64,000 bases of DNA from assembly GCF_000960995.1 (NCBI RefSeq), contig NZ_CP009434.1, positions 930,001 through 994,000 on the forward strand, given 5' to 3'. The notes beneath the pieces are model-generated. The model was not told the DNA's origin and searched no databases. It worked only from the letters and a program-made list of their open reading frames with translations. A program made the position numbers and the translations under genes. This document shows positions 51,999 through 60,995 of the stretch, piece after piece (position 1 is the first letter of the stretch; every line of letters starts with the position of its first letter). The DNA is from Burkholderia glumae LMG 2196 = ATCC 33617. Lineage in GTDB: Bacteria > Pseudomonadota > Gammaproteobacteria > Burkholderiales > Burkholderiaceae.

Positions 51999-53126
51999 TC
52001 AGCGCCCGTAGCTGCCGGTGCGCAATACCGGCATGTCGAGCGCAGGCGCGTCCACCAGCGGCTCGACCACCACCGGCACGCGCCGCGCGATCGCGCACAT
52101 CAGCTCGTAACCGATCGTACCGGAGGCCTCGGCCACGTCGTCCACGCGCACCTGTTCGCCCCACAGCTCGACCGACGAGCCCACCCGCGCGTTCGGGCAT
52201 GGCGTCAGGTCCACCGTCAGCATGTCCATCGACACGCGGCCGACCACGCGCGTCACGATACCGTCCACGGCGATTGGCGTGCCGGTCTGCGCGTGGCGCG
52301 GGTAGCCGTCGGCGTAGCCGCACGCCACCACGCCGATGCGCATCGTGCGCTTGGCGGCGAAGCGCCGGCCATAACCCACCGTCTCGTTCTCCTCGATCGT
52401 CTGCACGCCGATCAGCCGGCTCGTCAGCGTCATGGCCGGCACCAGGCCGGTGTCGGCGATATGTCGCGTGGCACCGGTGGGCGAGGCACCGTACAGGATC
52501 GTGCCGGGGCGCACCCAGTCGCGGTGCGCGTCCGGATGCCAGAGCACCGCGGCCGAGTTCGACAGCGAGCGCTCGCCGGGCAGGCCCTCGGTGGCGGCGT
52601 CGAACTGCTGGGTCTGCCATGCCACCTCGCCTTCGTCGGCGTTGGCGAAATGCGTCATCAGCGCAATCCGGCCCACTGCCGGCGTGGCCGAGGCGCGCTC
52701 CCAGGCGGCGCGAAACGCGCTCGGCCGGAAGCCGAGGCGGTTCATCCCGGAATTCATCTTGAGCTGGATGTCGATCGGCCGGCTGGGGCGCGCGCTCGCG
52801 AGCATGTCGAGCTGCTCCTCGCCGTGGACCGCCACGGTGAGCCGGTAGCGGTCCGCGACCGCGACGTCGGACGCGTCGAACAGCCCCTCGAGCAGCAGCA
52901 CCGGCCGGGTCCAGCCGAGCTCACGCACCCGCACGGCTTCGTCGAGGTCGAGCAGCGCGATGCCGTCCGCGTCGGCGAGCGCCGGATAGATCCGCTCGAT
53001 GCCGTGGCCGTAGGCGTTGGCCTTCACGACGGCCCAGATGCGCGTGCCGGCGGCCTTGCGCCGGATGATGGCGAGATTGTGGCGAACGGCGGCGGGGCGG
53101 ATCTGGGCGACGATGGGACGGGGCAT
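51999..53126 (-). CDS. alr: Alanine racemase
   Basis: 375 aa PLP enzyme making D-alanine for peptidoglycan. The PLP lysine K35 is in AVVKANAYGHG (Y39 within). Also present: KMNSGMNRLGF, the second catalytic Tyr region CGYADGYPRHAQTG, and substrate-tunnel VGRVSMDMLTVDLT. The ATG at 53126 gives the standard N-terminus MPRPIVAQIRPAAVRHNLAI; an upstream in-frame start is not needed. Cytoplasmic. Confidence 0.94.
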   Translation of the reverse strand: MPRPIVAQIRPAAVRHNLAIIRRKAAGTRIWAVVKANAYGHGIERIYPALADADGIALLDLDEAVRVRELGWTRPVLLLEGLFDASDVAVADRYRLTVAVHGEEQLDMLASARPSRPIDIQLKMNSGMNRLGFRPSAFRAAWERASATPAVGRIALMTHFANADEGEVAWQTQQFDAATEGLPGERSLSNSAAVLWHPDAHRDWVRPGTILYGASPTGATRHIADTGLVPAMTLTSRLIGVQTIEENETVGYGRRFAAKRTMRIGVVACGYADGYPRHAQTGTPIAVDGIVTRVVGRVSMDMLTVDLTPCPNARVGSSVELWGEQVRVDDVAEASGTIGYELMCAIARRVPVVVEPLVDAPALDMPVLRTGSYGR

Positions 53127-53675
53127 GGCTGTCTCGGACGATGTCGTGGGCGGCACAGGCCGGGCGGCCTCGCGGCCGGCCGGCTGTCGATCGCGTATTA
53201 TTGAGAAAAGTTGGGTTCGGCGGCCATCATATTGGCTTTAAAGCAGTTTTATTTAATGTATTTGTCCATTTTTTGGTAAGAATCGCCTGTTTGTTTCGGC
53301 CCGACACGTCTTGCGAAGCGCGCCCAACGCCGCCGAACCGGCATCGAATACCGGCCTAGCGGCAGCATTCGCCGCGCGCTCCGGGCATGGAAACTGCGGA
53401 TTGGCACGGGATGGGCGCGGGGCGCGCCTGGCGCACGCGGCGGGTCGTGCCGAAGGTGTCGGAGGCCGGCCGGGCAGCGGGCGGCGGCGGCATGCGCGGC
53501 GCGGGTGACCGGCGCCGGCCGGGCCACGGCGCGCGGCATGGCAGCCGCGGGAAGGACGGAGGGCCGCCACGGTGCTGGCCGCCGTGAGGCCGTGCCGGTG
53601 CCGCACGCCATTCACGAATTCAACGTAGGATGCGTGAGTCATGTCAATCGCGATGTCCGCCGAAGGAGCGAGTCC
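53127..53675. other. Intergenic with AT-rich patch
   Basis: About 550 bp between the divergent alr and DUF427 genes. 53195-53290 is strikingly AT-rich for this genome and probably holds the alr promoter. No gene is supported in the GC-rich remainder. AAGGAG lies before the DUF427 ATG. Confidence 0.5.
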
Positions 53676-54059
53676 ATGTCCTCATCCGATCGCCCCGTCC
53701 GGGCTCCCGGCCCGGATCATCCGATTTCGATCGCGCCGACGCTCGCTCAGGTGCGCGTCACGGCCGGCGCCGCGCCGCTCGCCGACACGCATCGCGCGCT
53801 GACACTGCGCGAGGCCAGTTACGGGCCGGTCCAGTACGTGCCGCGCGCCGACGTCGACCTCACGCGCGTCGAGCGCAGCGCGCATACCAGCTACTGCCCC
53901 TACAAGGGCGAGGCTGTCTACTACTCGATTCCCGAACTGGGCAAACGCGGCGAGAATGCGATCTGGTCGTATGAGACGCCCTACGACGCGGTGGCGCCGA
54001 TCGCCGGCCATTTCGCGTTCTATCCGGATCGGGTCGACGCCATCGAGATTGCACCTTAA
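53676..54059 (+). CDS. DUF427 protein
   Basis: 127 aa. ALTLREASYGPVQYVPRADV, then TSYCPYKGEAVYYSI and IWSYETPYDAVAPIAGHFAFYPDRVD are the DUF427 hallmarks (TxCPYKG, PY..V..I.....FY). A small single-domain beta fold of unknown biochemical function. The ATG at 53676 follows AAGGAG with good spacing. Probably a separate transcript; the gap of 187 bp before egtB is unremarkable. Confidence 0.87.
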   Translation: MSSSDRPVRAPGPDHPISIAPTLAQVRVTAGAAPLADTHRALTLREASYGPVQYVPRADVDLTRVERSAHTSYCPYKGEAVYYSIPELGKRGENAIWSYETPYDAVAPIAGHFAFYPDRVDAIEIAP

Positions 54060-54246
54060 TTTTCGCCGCCGCCGAGGCACGCCGCTGTCACCGCTGCCGC
54101 GCCGCGCGTGGAGCGACTTGCGTGCCCGGCGCCGCGGGCCGCGCCGGCCCCGCCGTCCGCGCGCCGGCCGCGTGCAACGCGGGACGCCTCGTGATTCAAG
54201 GCCGGCCCGCCGCCGCAGGCGGCCATCACCCCCGAGACCTCACAAG

Positions 54247-55494
54247 ATGACCAAGAACGAACTCTCGGCGCGCACCCTCGCGTCAACCCTGGAACGGGAG
54301 ATCGCCGACGTTCGGGCTCACAGCCTCGAACTGGCGAGCCCGCTCAGCGCCGAGGATCAGGCGCTACAGTCGATGCCGGACGCGAGTCCGACCAAATGGC
54401 ACCTCGGCCACACCACCTGGTTCTTCGAGACGGTGATCCTCGCGCGCCATGTGCCCGGCTACGTGCCGTTCGACGAACGCTTCGCCTACCTGTTCAATTC
54501 GTACTACGAGGCGCTCGGCCCGCGCCACGCGCGGCCGCAGCGCGGGATGCTGTCGCGGCCGTCGCTCGACGAGGTCCATGCCTACCGGCGCCACGTCGAC
54601 GCGCGGCTGCTGGAACTGGTGGCGGGCGCCGACCTGCCGCTGCTCGTCGAGATCGCGCCCGAGATCACGCTCGGCCTGAACCATGAGCAGCAGCATCAGG
54701 AACTGCTGCTGACCGACATCCTGCACGCGTTCTCGCTCAATCCGCTGCTGCCTGCCTACCGCGCCGACGGCGCCGCGCCGAGCCTGCCCGCCGGCCCGCC
54801 GGCGGGCGCACCGCGCTGGCTCGCGCATGCGGGCGGCATCGTCGAGATCGGCCACGACGGCAACGGTTTCGCGTTCGACAACGAAGGCCCGCGCCACCAG
54901 GCGCTGGTGCGGCCGTTCGAGATCGCGGACCGGCTGGTGAGCAACCGCGACTACGCGGCCTTCATCGCCGACGGCGGCTACAAGAGCGCGGCGCTGTGGC
55001 TGTCCGACGGCTGGGCGGCGGTACAGCGCGAAGGCTGGCGTGCGCCGGCCTACTGGCATGCGCGCGAGGCCGGCGCCGAGCCGCCGGACGCGGCCGGCTG
55101 GCAGGCGTTCGGCCTAGGCGGCCTGCAGGCGCTCGATCCCGACGCGCCGGTGCAGCATCTGAGTTTCTTCGAGGCCGCGGCCTATGCGGAATGGGCCGGC
55201 GCGCGGCTGCCGACCGAGTTCGAATGGGAGGCGGCCTGCGCGCTGCCCGGCATCGCGCAGATGCTCGGCCACGTCTGGCAATGGACGCGTTCGTCCTACG
55301 ATCCGTATCCGGGCTTCCGGCCGCTGCCCGGCATTGCCTCGGAATACAACGGCAAGTTCATGGTGGGACAGCAGGTGTTGCGCGGCAGCAGCCTCGCCAC
55401 GCCGCGCGGCCACGCGCGGCCGACCTACCGCAACTTCTTCCCGCCGGCCGCGCGCTGGCAATTCACAGGAGTGCGCCTTGTACGAGACCTCTGA
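54247..55494 (+). CDS. egtB: Ergothioneine biosynthesis sulfoxide synthase EgtB
   Basis: 415 aa. The N-terminal DinB-like domain has SPTKWHLGHTTWFFETVIL and the iron motif NHEQQHQE (HxxxHxE). The C-terminal formylglycine-generating-like domain ends VLRGSSLATPRGHARPTYRN and FTGVRLVRDL. EgtB joins trimethylhistidine (hercynine) to a thiol donor with O2. It overlaps egtD by 17 nt. No EgtA or EgtC is nearby. Confidence 0.93.
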   Translation: MTKNELSARTLASTLEREIADVRAHSLELASPLSAEDQALQSMPDASPTKWHLGHTTWFFETVILARHVPGYVPFDERFAYLFNSYYEALGPRHARPQRGMLSRPSLDEVHAYRRHVDARLLELVAGADLPLLVEIAPEITLGLNHEQQHQELLLTDILHAFSLNPLLPAYRADGAAPSLPAGPPAGAPRWLAHAGGIVEIGHDGNGFAFDNEGPRHQALVRPFEIADRLVSNRDYAAFIADGGYKSAALWLSDGWAAVQREGWRAPAYWHAREAGAEPPDAAGWQAFGLGGLQALDPDAPVQHLSFFEAAAYAEWAGARLPTEFEWEAACALPGIAQMLGHVWQWTRSSYDPYPGFRPLPGIASEYNGKFMVGQQVLRGSSLATPRGHARPTYRNFFPPAARWQFTGVRLVRDL

Positions 55495-56473
55495 CCTGTT
55501 CCGACCCGACGCGGGCACCGCTGCCCGTGCCCGCAAGCCGAGCCCGTTCGGCCGCGACCTGATCGAAGGGCTGAGCACGACGCCTCGCAGCATTTCGCCG
55601 AAGTATTTCTACGACGCGGCCGGCTCGGCGCTGTTCGACCGGATCTGCGAACTGCCCGAGTACTATCCGACCCGCACCGAGCACGCGATTCTCGAACGCC
55701 ACGCGGCCGACATCGCCGCCGCGTTCGGCGCCGGCGCGAACCTGATCGAGTTCGGCGCCGGTTCGCTGTCGAAGATCCGTTTCGTGCTCGATGCCTGCAT
55801 CGCGAGCGTGCCGCCCGCGAGCTACGTGCCGGTGGACATCTCGGCCGCCCATCTGCGCCAGTCGGCCGAGACGCTGCGCCGGCAGTACCCGGGCCTCGAC
55901 GTGCAGCCGGTGGCGGCCGACTACCTGCAGGCCGAATCGATGCGCGAACTCGCGCGCGTGCCGGCGCGGCGCGTCGGCATCTTCTTCGGCTCGACGATCG
56001 GCAATTTCTCGAACGAGGAGGCCGAGACGTTCCTGAGCCGTTCGGCCGCGCTGCTGGCGGGCGGCGGGATGCTGATCGGCGTCGATCTGGTGAAGGACGA
56101 GGCGATCCTCAACGCGGCCTACAACGATTCGGCCGGCGTCACGGCCGCGTTCAACCTGAACCTGCTCGCGCGCGCCAACGCCGAACTCGGCGCCGATTTC
56201 GAACTCGAGCACTGGGCGCACCGTGCGTTCTACGACAGCCGCCTGCAGCGCATCGAGATGCATCTGGTGAGCCGCCGCGAGCAGACCGTCCACGTGGGTG
56301 GCCGCGGGTTCCGGTTCGCCGAGGGCGAGACGCTCCATACCGAGAACTCGCGCAAGTTCACCATCGACGGATTCCGCGAGCTCGCCACCCGCGCCGGCTT
56401 CGTGCCGGCGGCGGTATGGACCGACGAGGCGCGGCTGTTCAGCCTGCACTGGCTGGCGAGCCCCGCGCGTTGA
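55478..56473 (+). CDS. egtD: L-histidine N-alpha-methyltransferase EgtD
   Basis: 331 aa SAM-dependent enzyme making hercynine. SPKYFYDAAGSALFDRICEL and PEYYPTRTEHAILE open the family signature; the SAM loop is LIEFGAGSLSKIR; FFGSTIGNFSNEEA and LIGVDLVKDEAILNAAYND are conserved. No ATG exists near the proper N-terminus. The best start is TTG at 55478, with AGGAG six bases upstream, inside the end of egtB, implying translational coupling. Confidence 0.92.
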   Translation: MYETSDLFRPDAGTAARARKPSPFGRDLIEGLSTTPRSISPKYFYDAAGSALFDRICELPEYYPTRTEHAILERHAADIAAAFGAGANLIEFGAGSLSKIRFVLDACIASVPPASYVPVDISAAHLRQSAETLRRQYPGLDVQPVAADYLQAESMRELARVPARRVGIFFGSTIGNFSNEEAETFLSRSAALLAGGGMLIGVDLVKDEAILNAAYNDSAGVTAAFNLNLLARANAELGADFELEHWAHRAFYDSRLQRIEMHLVSRREQTVHVGGRGFRFAEGETLHTENSRKFTIDGFRELATRAGFVPAAVWTDEARLFSLHWLASPAR

Positions 56474-56623
56474 GCGTGCCGCTGGCGTGGCGATGGCGCC
56501 CGTGACCGGCAGCTGAGAGGCGCGCGGGCCGGCTCGCGAGCACGCTGCGCGAGGTGCCGCCGGCTTCGAGCGGCGGCGTGGCGGCGCGGCGTGCCCGACC
56601 TGCCGTGCCGCCGGCTGTCGCCA

Positions 56624-57154
56624 TCAGGGCCGAGGGGGCGGCGCGAGCCGCCGCGCCACGCGGCGCAGCAGGTCGTGCAGCACGGTGCCGCTGCGGGTGG
56701 CGCTGAAATCGATCGCGTCGATCGCGTTGCGCACGATCAGCGCGAGCTCCGTTTCTCCCTGGATGACCAGGCGCCGGTTGAAGAACAGCGTATCGGCGTC
56801 GACCTCGCGCGCGGCGAGCCGGATGAAGTCGCCGCTGCCGGCGGCGATGCGGATCGCGGGCGCCGTGCCGGCAGCCGGGTTGGCGGCCCGACCGGTGGCC
56901 GAAGCCGTCCCCGGAATGTCCGACGCGACCCGAAAGCCGTCGTCGCCGAGCGTGAGGCCGATCGCGATGCCGAGATCGGTCACCTCGATCACGTAGCGGC
57001 GGCCCGCGATGCGCGTGCGCGCCTCGTCGTCGAGTTGCGGCAGCAGGTGCCGGTCGAGCAGCAGGCACAGCACCGTGGCGGGCGGCCTGACGGGCAGCAG
57101 GGCCAGGCCGCGGCGCAGCGGCGGCAGCAGGAAGGCTCCGGCGAACCGCGTCAT
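56624..57154 (-). CDS. ubiT: SCP2-domain protein UbiT
   Basis: 176 aa. SCP2 lipid-carrier fold: RRYVIEVTDLGIAIGLTLGD, FIRLAAREVDADTLFFNRRL and IQGETELALIVRNAIDAID. UbiT binds ubiquinone intermediates and is essential in the O2-independent ubiquinone pathway with UbiU and UbiV. Its ATG overlaps the ubiV stop (ATGA), making it the last gene of ubiU-ubiV-ubiT. An Ala/Thr-rich insertion lies near the middle. Confidence 0.87.
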   Translation of the reverse strand: MTRFAGAFLLPPLRRGLALLPVRPPATVLCLLLDRHLLPQLDDEARTRIAGRRYVIEVTDLGIAIGLTLGDDGFRVASDIPGTASATGRAANPAAGTAPAIRIAAGSGDFIRLAAREVDADTLFFNRRLVIQGETELALIVRNAIDAIDFSATRSGTVLHDLLRRVARRLAPPPRP

Positions 57155-58053
57155 CGTGCCTCCACGCCGGCGGTGGCCGCCACGCCCGGCTGGCCGAACC
57201 AGAAGCCGTCGCAGGGCGCGGCGTCCTGCCAGCCGCACAGCGCGCGATAGGCGTCGTCGGGCCCGATCGCGCCGTGCAGCCGATCGGCGAAGGTCTCGAT
57301 GATCGCGGCCGTGTGCTCGGCCTGCGGGCTGATGCGCAGGATCGACACGCCGGCCTCGGCCATGCTCTCGATCGCGCGCGCGAGGTTGACCACCTGCGAG
57401 GTCTGGGTCTGCACGCCGTTCAGGCGGATGAACGGCTGCCCGTCGAGCGTCGCCGCTTCGAGGCCGCTCGCGTAGTCCGCGCAGCGGTGCCCGCATTGAT
57501 CCTTCTGCAACTGATGGTGCCGCGCCGTGAAGCAGCGCGCCGAGAACGACAGCGGGGCATGGCCGAACGCGAGGCATTCGATCTCGCTCGCCGAGCGGCG
57601 CTGGCGGCGGATCGCGTCGAGCGTGTCGCGCGTGCATTCGATCGGCGCGACCCAGCGGCATGTGCCGAGCCCGGCCAGCCAGTCGAGCGTCGGTGCGCTG
57701 TAGCAGTTCACGTGCGGTCCGGCCACGAACGGCTTGCGGCGCGCCAGCAGCCCGATTGCCGACAGGTCGTTGGCCTCGATCGGGAACGCGTCCGCTTCCA
57801 CCAGCGTGCGCAGGCGGCGCAGGTCGGCTTCGGTCTCGGGCATGGCCAGCGTGGAGAGCACGGCCTCCTTGCCGTGCGCGCGCAGCATGCGTGCCACCTC
57901 GAGCCAGTCGGCCGTGCGCATCCGGTGCCGCTTCGAGCAGACCACTTCACCGAGATAGACGATGTCGACGCGCGTGCGCGCCACCTCGTCGTAGAACTTC
58001 ATGATGTCGTCGCGGCTCCAGTAGTACTGGATCGGACCAAGGGAGAGTTTCAT
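57151..58053 (-). CDS. ubiV: U32-family hydroxylase subunit UbiV
   Basis: 300 aa. MKLSLGPIQYYWSRDDIMKF opens the UbiV family. Four candidate [4Fe-4S] cysteines are in YLGEVVCSKRHR, FSARCFTARHH and QKDQCGHRCADY. With UbiU it forms the oxygen-independent hydroxylase of ubiquinone synthesis, using prephenate as hydroxyl donor in E. coli. Overlaps ubiT by four bases. Confidence 0.9.
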   Translation of the reverse strand: MKLSLGPIQYYWSRDDIMKFYDEVARTRVDIVYLGEVVCSKRHRMRTADWLEVARMLRAHGKEAVLSTLAMPETEADLRRLRTLVEADAFPIEANDLSAIGLLARRKPFVAGPHVNCYSAPTLDWLAGLGTCRWVAPIECTRDTLDAIRRQRRSASEIECLAFGHAPLSFSARCFTARHHQLQKDQCGHRCADYASGLEAATLDGQPFIRLNGVQTQTSQVVNLARAIESMAEAGVSILRISPQAEHTAAIIETFADRLHGAIGPDDAYRALCGWQDAAPCDGFWFGQPGVAATAGVEAR

Positions 58054-58061
58054 CGCGGGGA

Positions 58062-59087
58062 TCATTTCCATGGGCGCGAATAGGCGCCGAGCGTGTCGGC
58101 CTGCCCTTCGGACAGCGCGCCGAGCGAGCAGGACCAGGCGGGATCGAAGCTCATCGCGTCGCCCTCCTGCGCGAGCCGGTCGAGCGCCGCGCGCCAGACG
58201 CGCGTGACGGCGGCGGTGTAGGCCGGGCCGCGCTGCCGGCCCTCGATCTTGACGGCGCGCACGCCGATGCGCGCGAGTTCGGGCAGCAGCGACAGCGCGT
58301 TCAGGCTGGTGGGCGCCTCGAGCGCGTGATAGCGCTGGCCGCCGACCTCGAAGCGCCCCTTGCAAATGGTGGGATAGCTCGACGGCTCGCCCGCGCGATA
58401 GCTGTCGACGAGCACCGAGGCGAGGCGCGCGTCGAGCCAGGTCTGGCCCGCTTCCTCGCGCTCGATCCAATGGACGTGGCGGGCCGGCGAGCAGACGCCG
58501 TCGAGGTTCGGCGCGGCGCCGCTCGCATGGGCCGACAGCGCGCAGCGGCCCTCGACCATCACGCACAGGCTGCCGAAGCCGAATACCTCGATTTCCACCG
58601 AGGTGTTGGCCACGGTGTTGGCGATTTGTTCGAGCGAGAGCACGCGCGGCAGCACGGCGCGCTGGATGCCGAATTCGTCGCGCAGGAAATTGATGCCGGC
58701 ATGGCTCGTGACGGAGCCCTGCACCGACAGATGCAGCCGCAACGACGGATGGACGCGCGCCGCGTAGGCCATCAGCGCGGGGTCGGCGACGATGATCGCG
58801 TCGATGCCGATGCCGGCTGCCAGATCGATCGCGCGGGTCCAGGGCGAGAGGTCGGCGCCGCTCGCGTAGGTGTTGATCGCGAGCAGCACCCGGCTGCCGG
58901 CCGCATGGGCATGCCGCACGCCGTCGGCCAGCGTGTTGCGGTCGAAGTTCAGCCCCGGGAACGCGCGCGCGTTGGTGTCGCCCTTCAGCCCGACATAGAC
59001 GCAATCGGCGCCGCCGTCCACTGCCGCGCGCAGCGCGGGCAGATTGCCGGCGGGGCAGACGAGTTCGGGGATCTTCAGTTCGGGCAT
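58062..59087 (-). CDS. ubiU: U32-family hydroxylase subunit UbiU
   Basis: 341 aa. IPELVCPAGNLPALRAAVDG and GADCVYVGLKGDTNARAF are the U32 N-terminal signature. Cluster-ligand cysteines appear in FGSLCVMVEGRCALSAH, DGVCSPAR and YPTICKGRF, the same four-Cys pattern as E. coli UbiU. First gene of the ubiUVT operon, 8 bp ahead of ubiV. Allows ubiquinone synthesis, hence quinone-dependent respiration, when oxygen is absent. Confidence 0.92.
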   Translation of the reverse strand: MPELKIPELVCPAGNLPALRAAVDGGADCVYVGLKGDTNARAFPGLNFDRNTLADGVRHAHAAGSRVLLAINTYASGADLSPWTRAIDLAAGIGIDAIIVADPALMAYAARVHPSLRLHLSVQGSVTSHAGINFLRDEFGIQRAVLPRVLSLEQIANTVANTSVEIEVFGFGSLCVMVEGRCALSAHASGAAPNLDGVCSPARHVHWIEREEAGQTWLDARLASVLVDSYRAGEPSSYPTICKGRFEVGGQRYHALEAPTSLNALSLLPELARIGVRAVKIEGRQRGPAYTAAVTRVWRAALDRLAQEGDAMSFDPAWSCSLGALSEGQADTLGAYSRPWK

Positions 59088-60316
59088 GGCATTCCTGGTC
59101 GATCGTGACGGTGGCCGGCGCGCCCGAGGCTGCCGGATCGGTGCTGCGCCGGGCACGCGAAGGCGCGCCCGGCTTCATTGGCGGCGCCTTGGCTTCGTCG
59201 GCGCCGTGCCGGGGGACTCGTGCAGGGCGGTGAACCTCGCCGGCGGGCCGCGAACGCGGCCCTGAAGTCGAAGCCCATCCATGACGCGTTTGCGGATGCG
59301 GGTTGGACGGTCATGGCAGCGCCACGGGCAGCCCGAGACGAACCACGCAGTCGAGCCGATCCGGGCAGTCGCACGTCGAGAACGGTACGACGCCGCCGAG
59401 CTTCGGAGCATGCGCCAGCTCAATGACTATCGTCAGCGCGGCTGGACGAGGAACAAGCGTTCGGCGAATTCCCCTGCATGCCGATGTTGAACGCGGAAAC
59501 GGGGCGGTGATGGCCCATCACGCGTGCCCCGATCTCGCGGCGGGTGCGCTCGCGATGGTCCGGCTCGGCGCCGGACGGACTTGCCGGACACACATGGCGA
59601 AGCGGCTGGGAGACGCTCCGCGCGCCGACGGGCAGGCGTCGGCGATTCGGCGATTTCGGCACCGGCCCTCGCGCGTGAAGCGGTAGGCGGCGCCCGCGGC
59701 CGGCGTCGTCTCGAGCTTGTCGAGGTGGCTCGTCCGCGTGCGGAAGCCGGCGGTGCGGCCGCCGATATGGGCGATCAGCCGCAGGGCGAGCCGATGGCCG
59801 GCCGCCGTGCCGATCGCGTCGGTGTTACTGCGGCTCGTCTCGTTCACGTCGAGCGCGCCGACGTGGCGGCGCAGCGTGTCCGGATCGCGACCGCCGCCGA
59901 TCGGCTGCTGCGGCCGTCCTCACCGGCGCAACGGCCAGGTGGCGGACTGGTTCCGCGCCGTGCCCGATATCGGCGCGTGGCCCCATGCAGCGCTGCGCCG
60001 CCGGTGGCGCCAATCGATGTCGTCGACTGCATGAAGTTGGTTGCGTATGCAACGGTAAGAGGTCGATCGGCCGGCGAACCGGGACGGCTAAGGGGGGCCG
60101 CCGAGCGCGGCCCTCAGCAGGTCCGCCGAGGTCGGCGGCGCGCTGCCGACCGTGTACCCCGGGCCGCCGCGGCCAGCCGCCGGAGCCGGAGGGGGGGGGC
60201 GTCCGGCCCAGCTCGCGCGCCGGCCTCGCCAGGCGCGCGTCCGCCTTCGGCCGCGGGTTGAATGCCCGGCAGCCTGCCGATACCATTCGGTGTCCGACAA
60301 TCGAACCACCTGTCTC
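59088..60316. other. 1.2-kb stretch without a convincing gene
   Basis: Several medium-length frames on both strands, none with recognisable family motifs. A minus-strand frame at 59518-59847 (containing LALRLIAHIGGRTAGFRTRT) has slightly gene-like composition and could be part of a decayed gene. I could not join fragments into a known protein. Confidence 0.4.
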
Positions 60317-60739
60317 ATGTACCAGAAAGGAACCGCGCTCGAACTGCAGTTTGCCCCGCGCCGGCTCGTGAACGATGGCGCAGAAGCCTGGCGCATCGAA
60401 CTGACGGCCGACGACGTCGAGCGCCTCTATCGTGGGCTCGATGCCTGTCTGGCCGCCGGCCGCACACCGGGCGCCGGCCCGTTGGTGGTGAGCCTCGACG
60501 CGGCGCCGTCAGCAGACGGCGCCGCCGCGCCCGCCATCGCGCCGCAGGCGCCAGACGTGCCGCCGCCCGGCGAATTCCGGCAGTTCGTCTGCCTGATCTG
60601 CGGCTGGATCTACGACGAGGCAAGCGGCGACGTCGAGCACGGCGTCGCGCCCGGCACGCGCTGGGAGCAGGTGCCCGACGACTGGCGCTGCCCGCTCTGC
60701 GATGTCGGCAAGGCGGACTTCGTGCTGGCGGAGTTCTGA
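60317..60739 (+). CDS. Rubredoxin with N-terminal extension
   Basis: 140 aa. The C-terminal rubredoxin domain (about residues 93-140) has both iron ligand pairs, VCLICGWIYDEASG and WRCPLCDVGKADFV. The first 90 residues, including FAPRRLVNDGAEAWRIELTA and ADDVERLYRGLDACL, are an extra domain with an Ala/Pro linker. Rubredoxins carry single electrons in the cytoplasm. No partner oxidase or alkane hydroxylase is adjacent. Confidence 0.88.
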   Translation: MYQKGTALELQFAPRRLVNDGAEAWRIELTADDVERLYRGLDACLAAGRTPGAGPLVVSLDAAPSADGAAAPAIAPQAPDVPPPGEFRQFVCLICGWIYDEASGDVEHGVAPGTRWEQVPDDWRCPLCDVGKADFVLAEF

Positions 60740-60995
60740 AGCGGCACGTCGCGGTGGCAGGCCGCCGCCCGGTCGCCTTTTTGCCGTCTTCGACGGCGCG
60801 CTGCGGTATCGCATGGGTTCGCACCGGTATCGCCCCGCTGCGGCGCCGTCGATACCGTTCGGGCGGCCCGCCGGCCGCTGGCGCCGCGCCTTTATTTGGC
60901 GTCATCGCTCAAGCCGCCTTCAAGCCGATCGGGAACGTCCTTTAAGATGGCGGCAGCGGCAGCCCCGTTCCTTACGTCCTGACGAGAGTGTTCCG

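Noticed and set aside
59518..59847. 109-aa minus-strand frame between ubiU and rubredoxin
   Set aside because: Slightly gene-like wording but no start signal, no family motif and no neighbour support.
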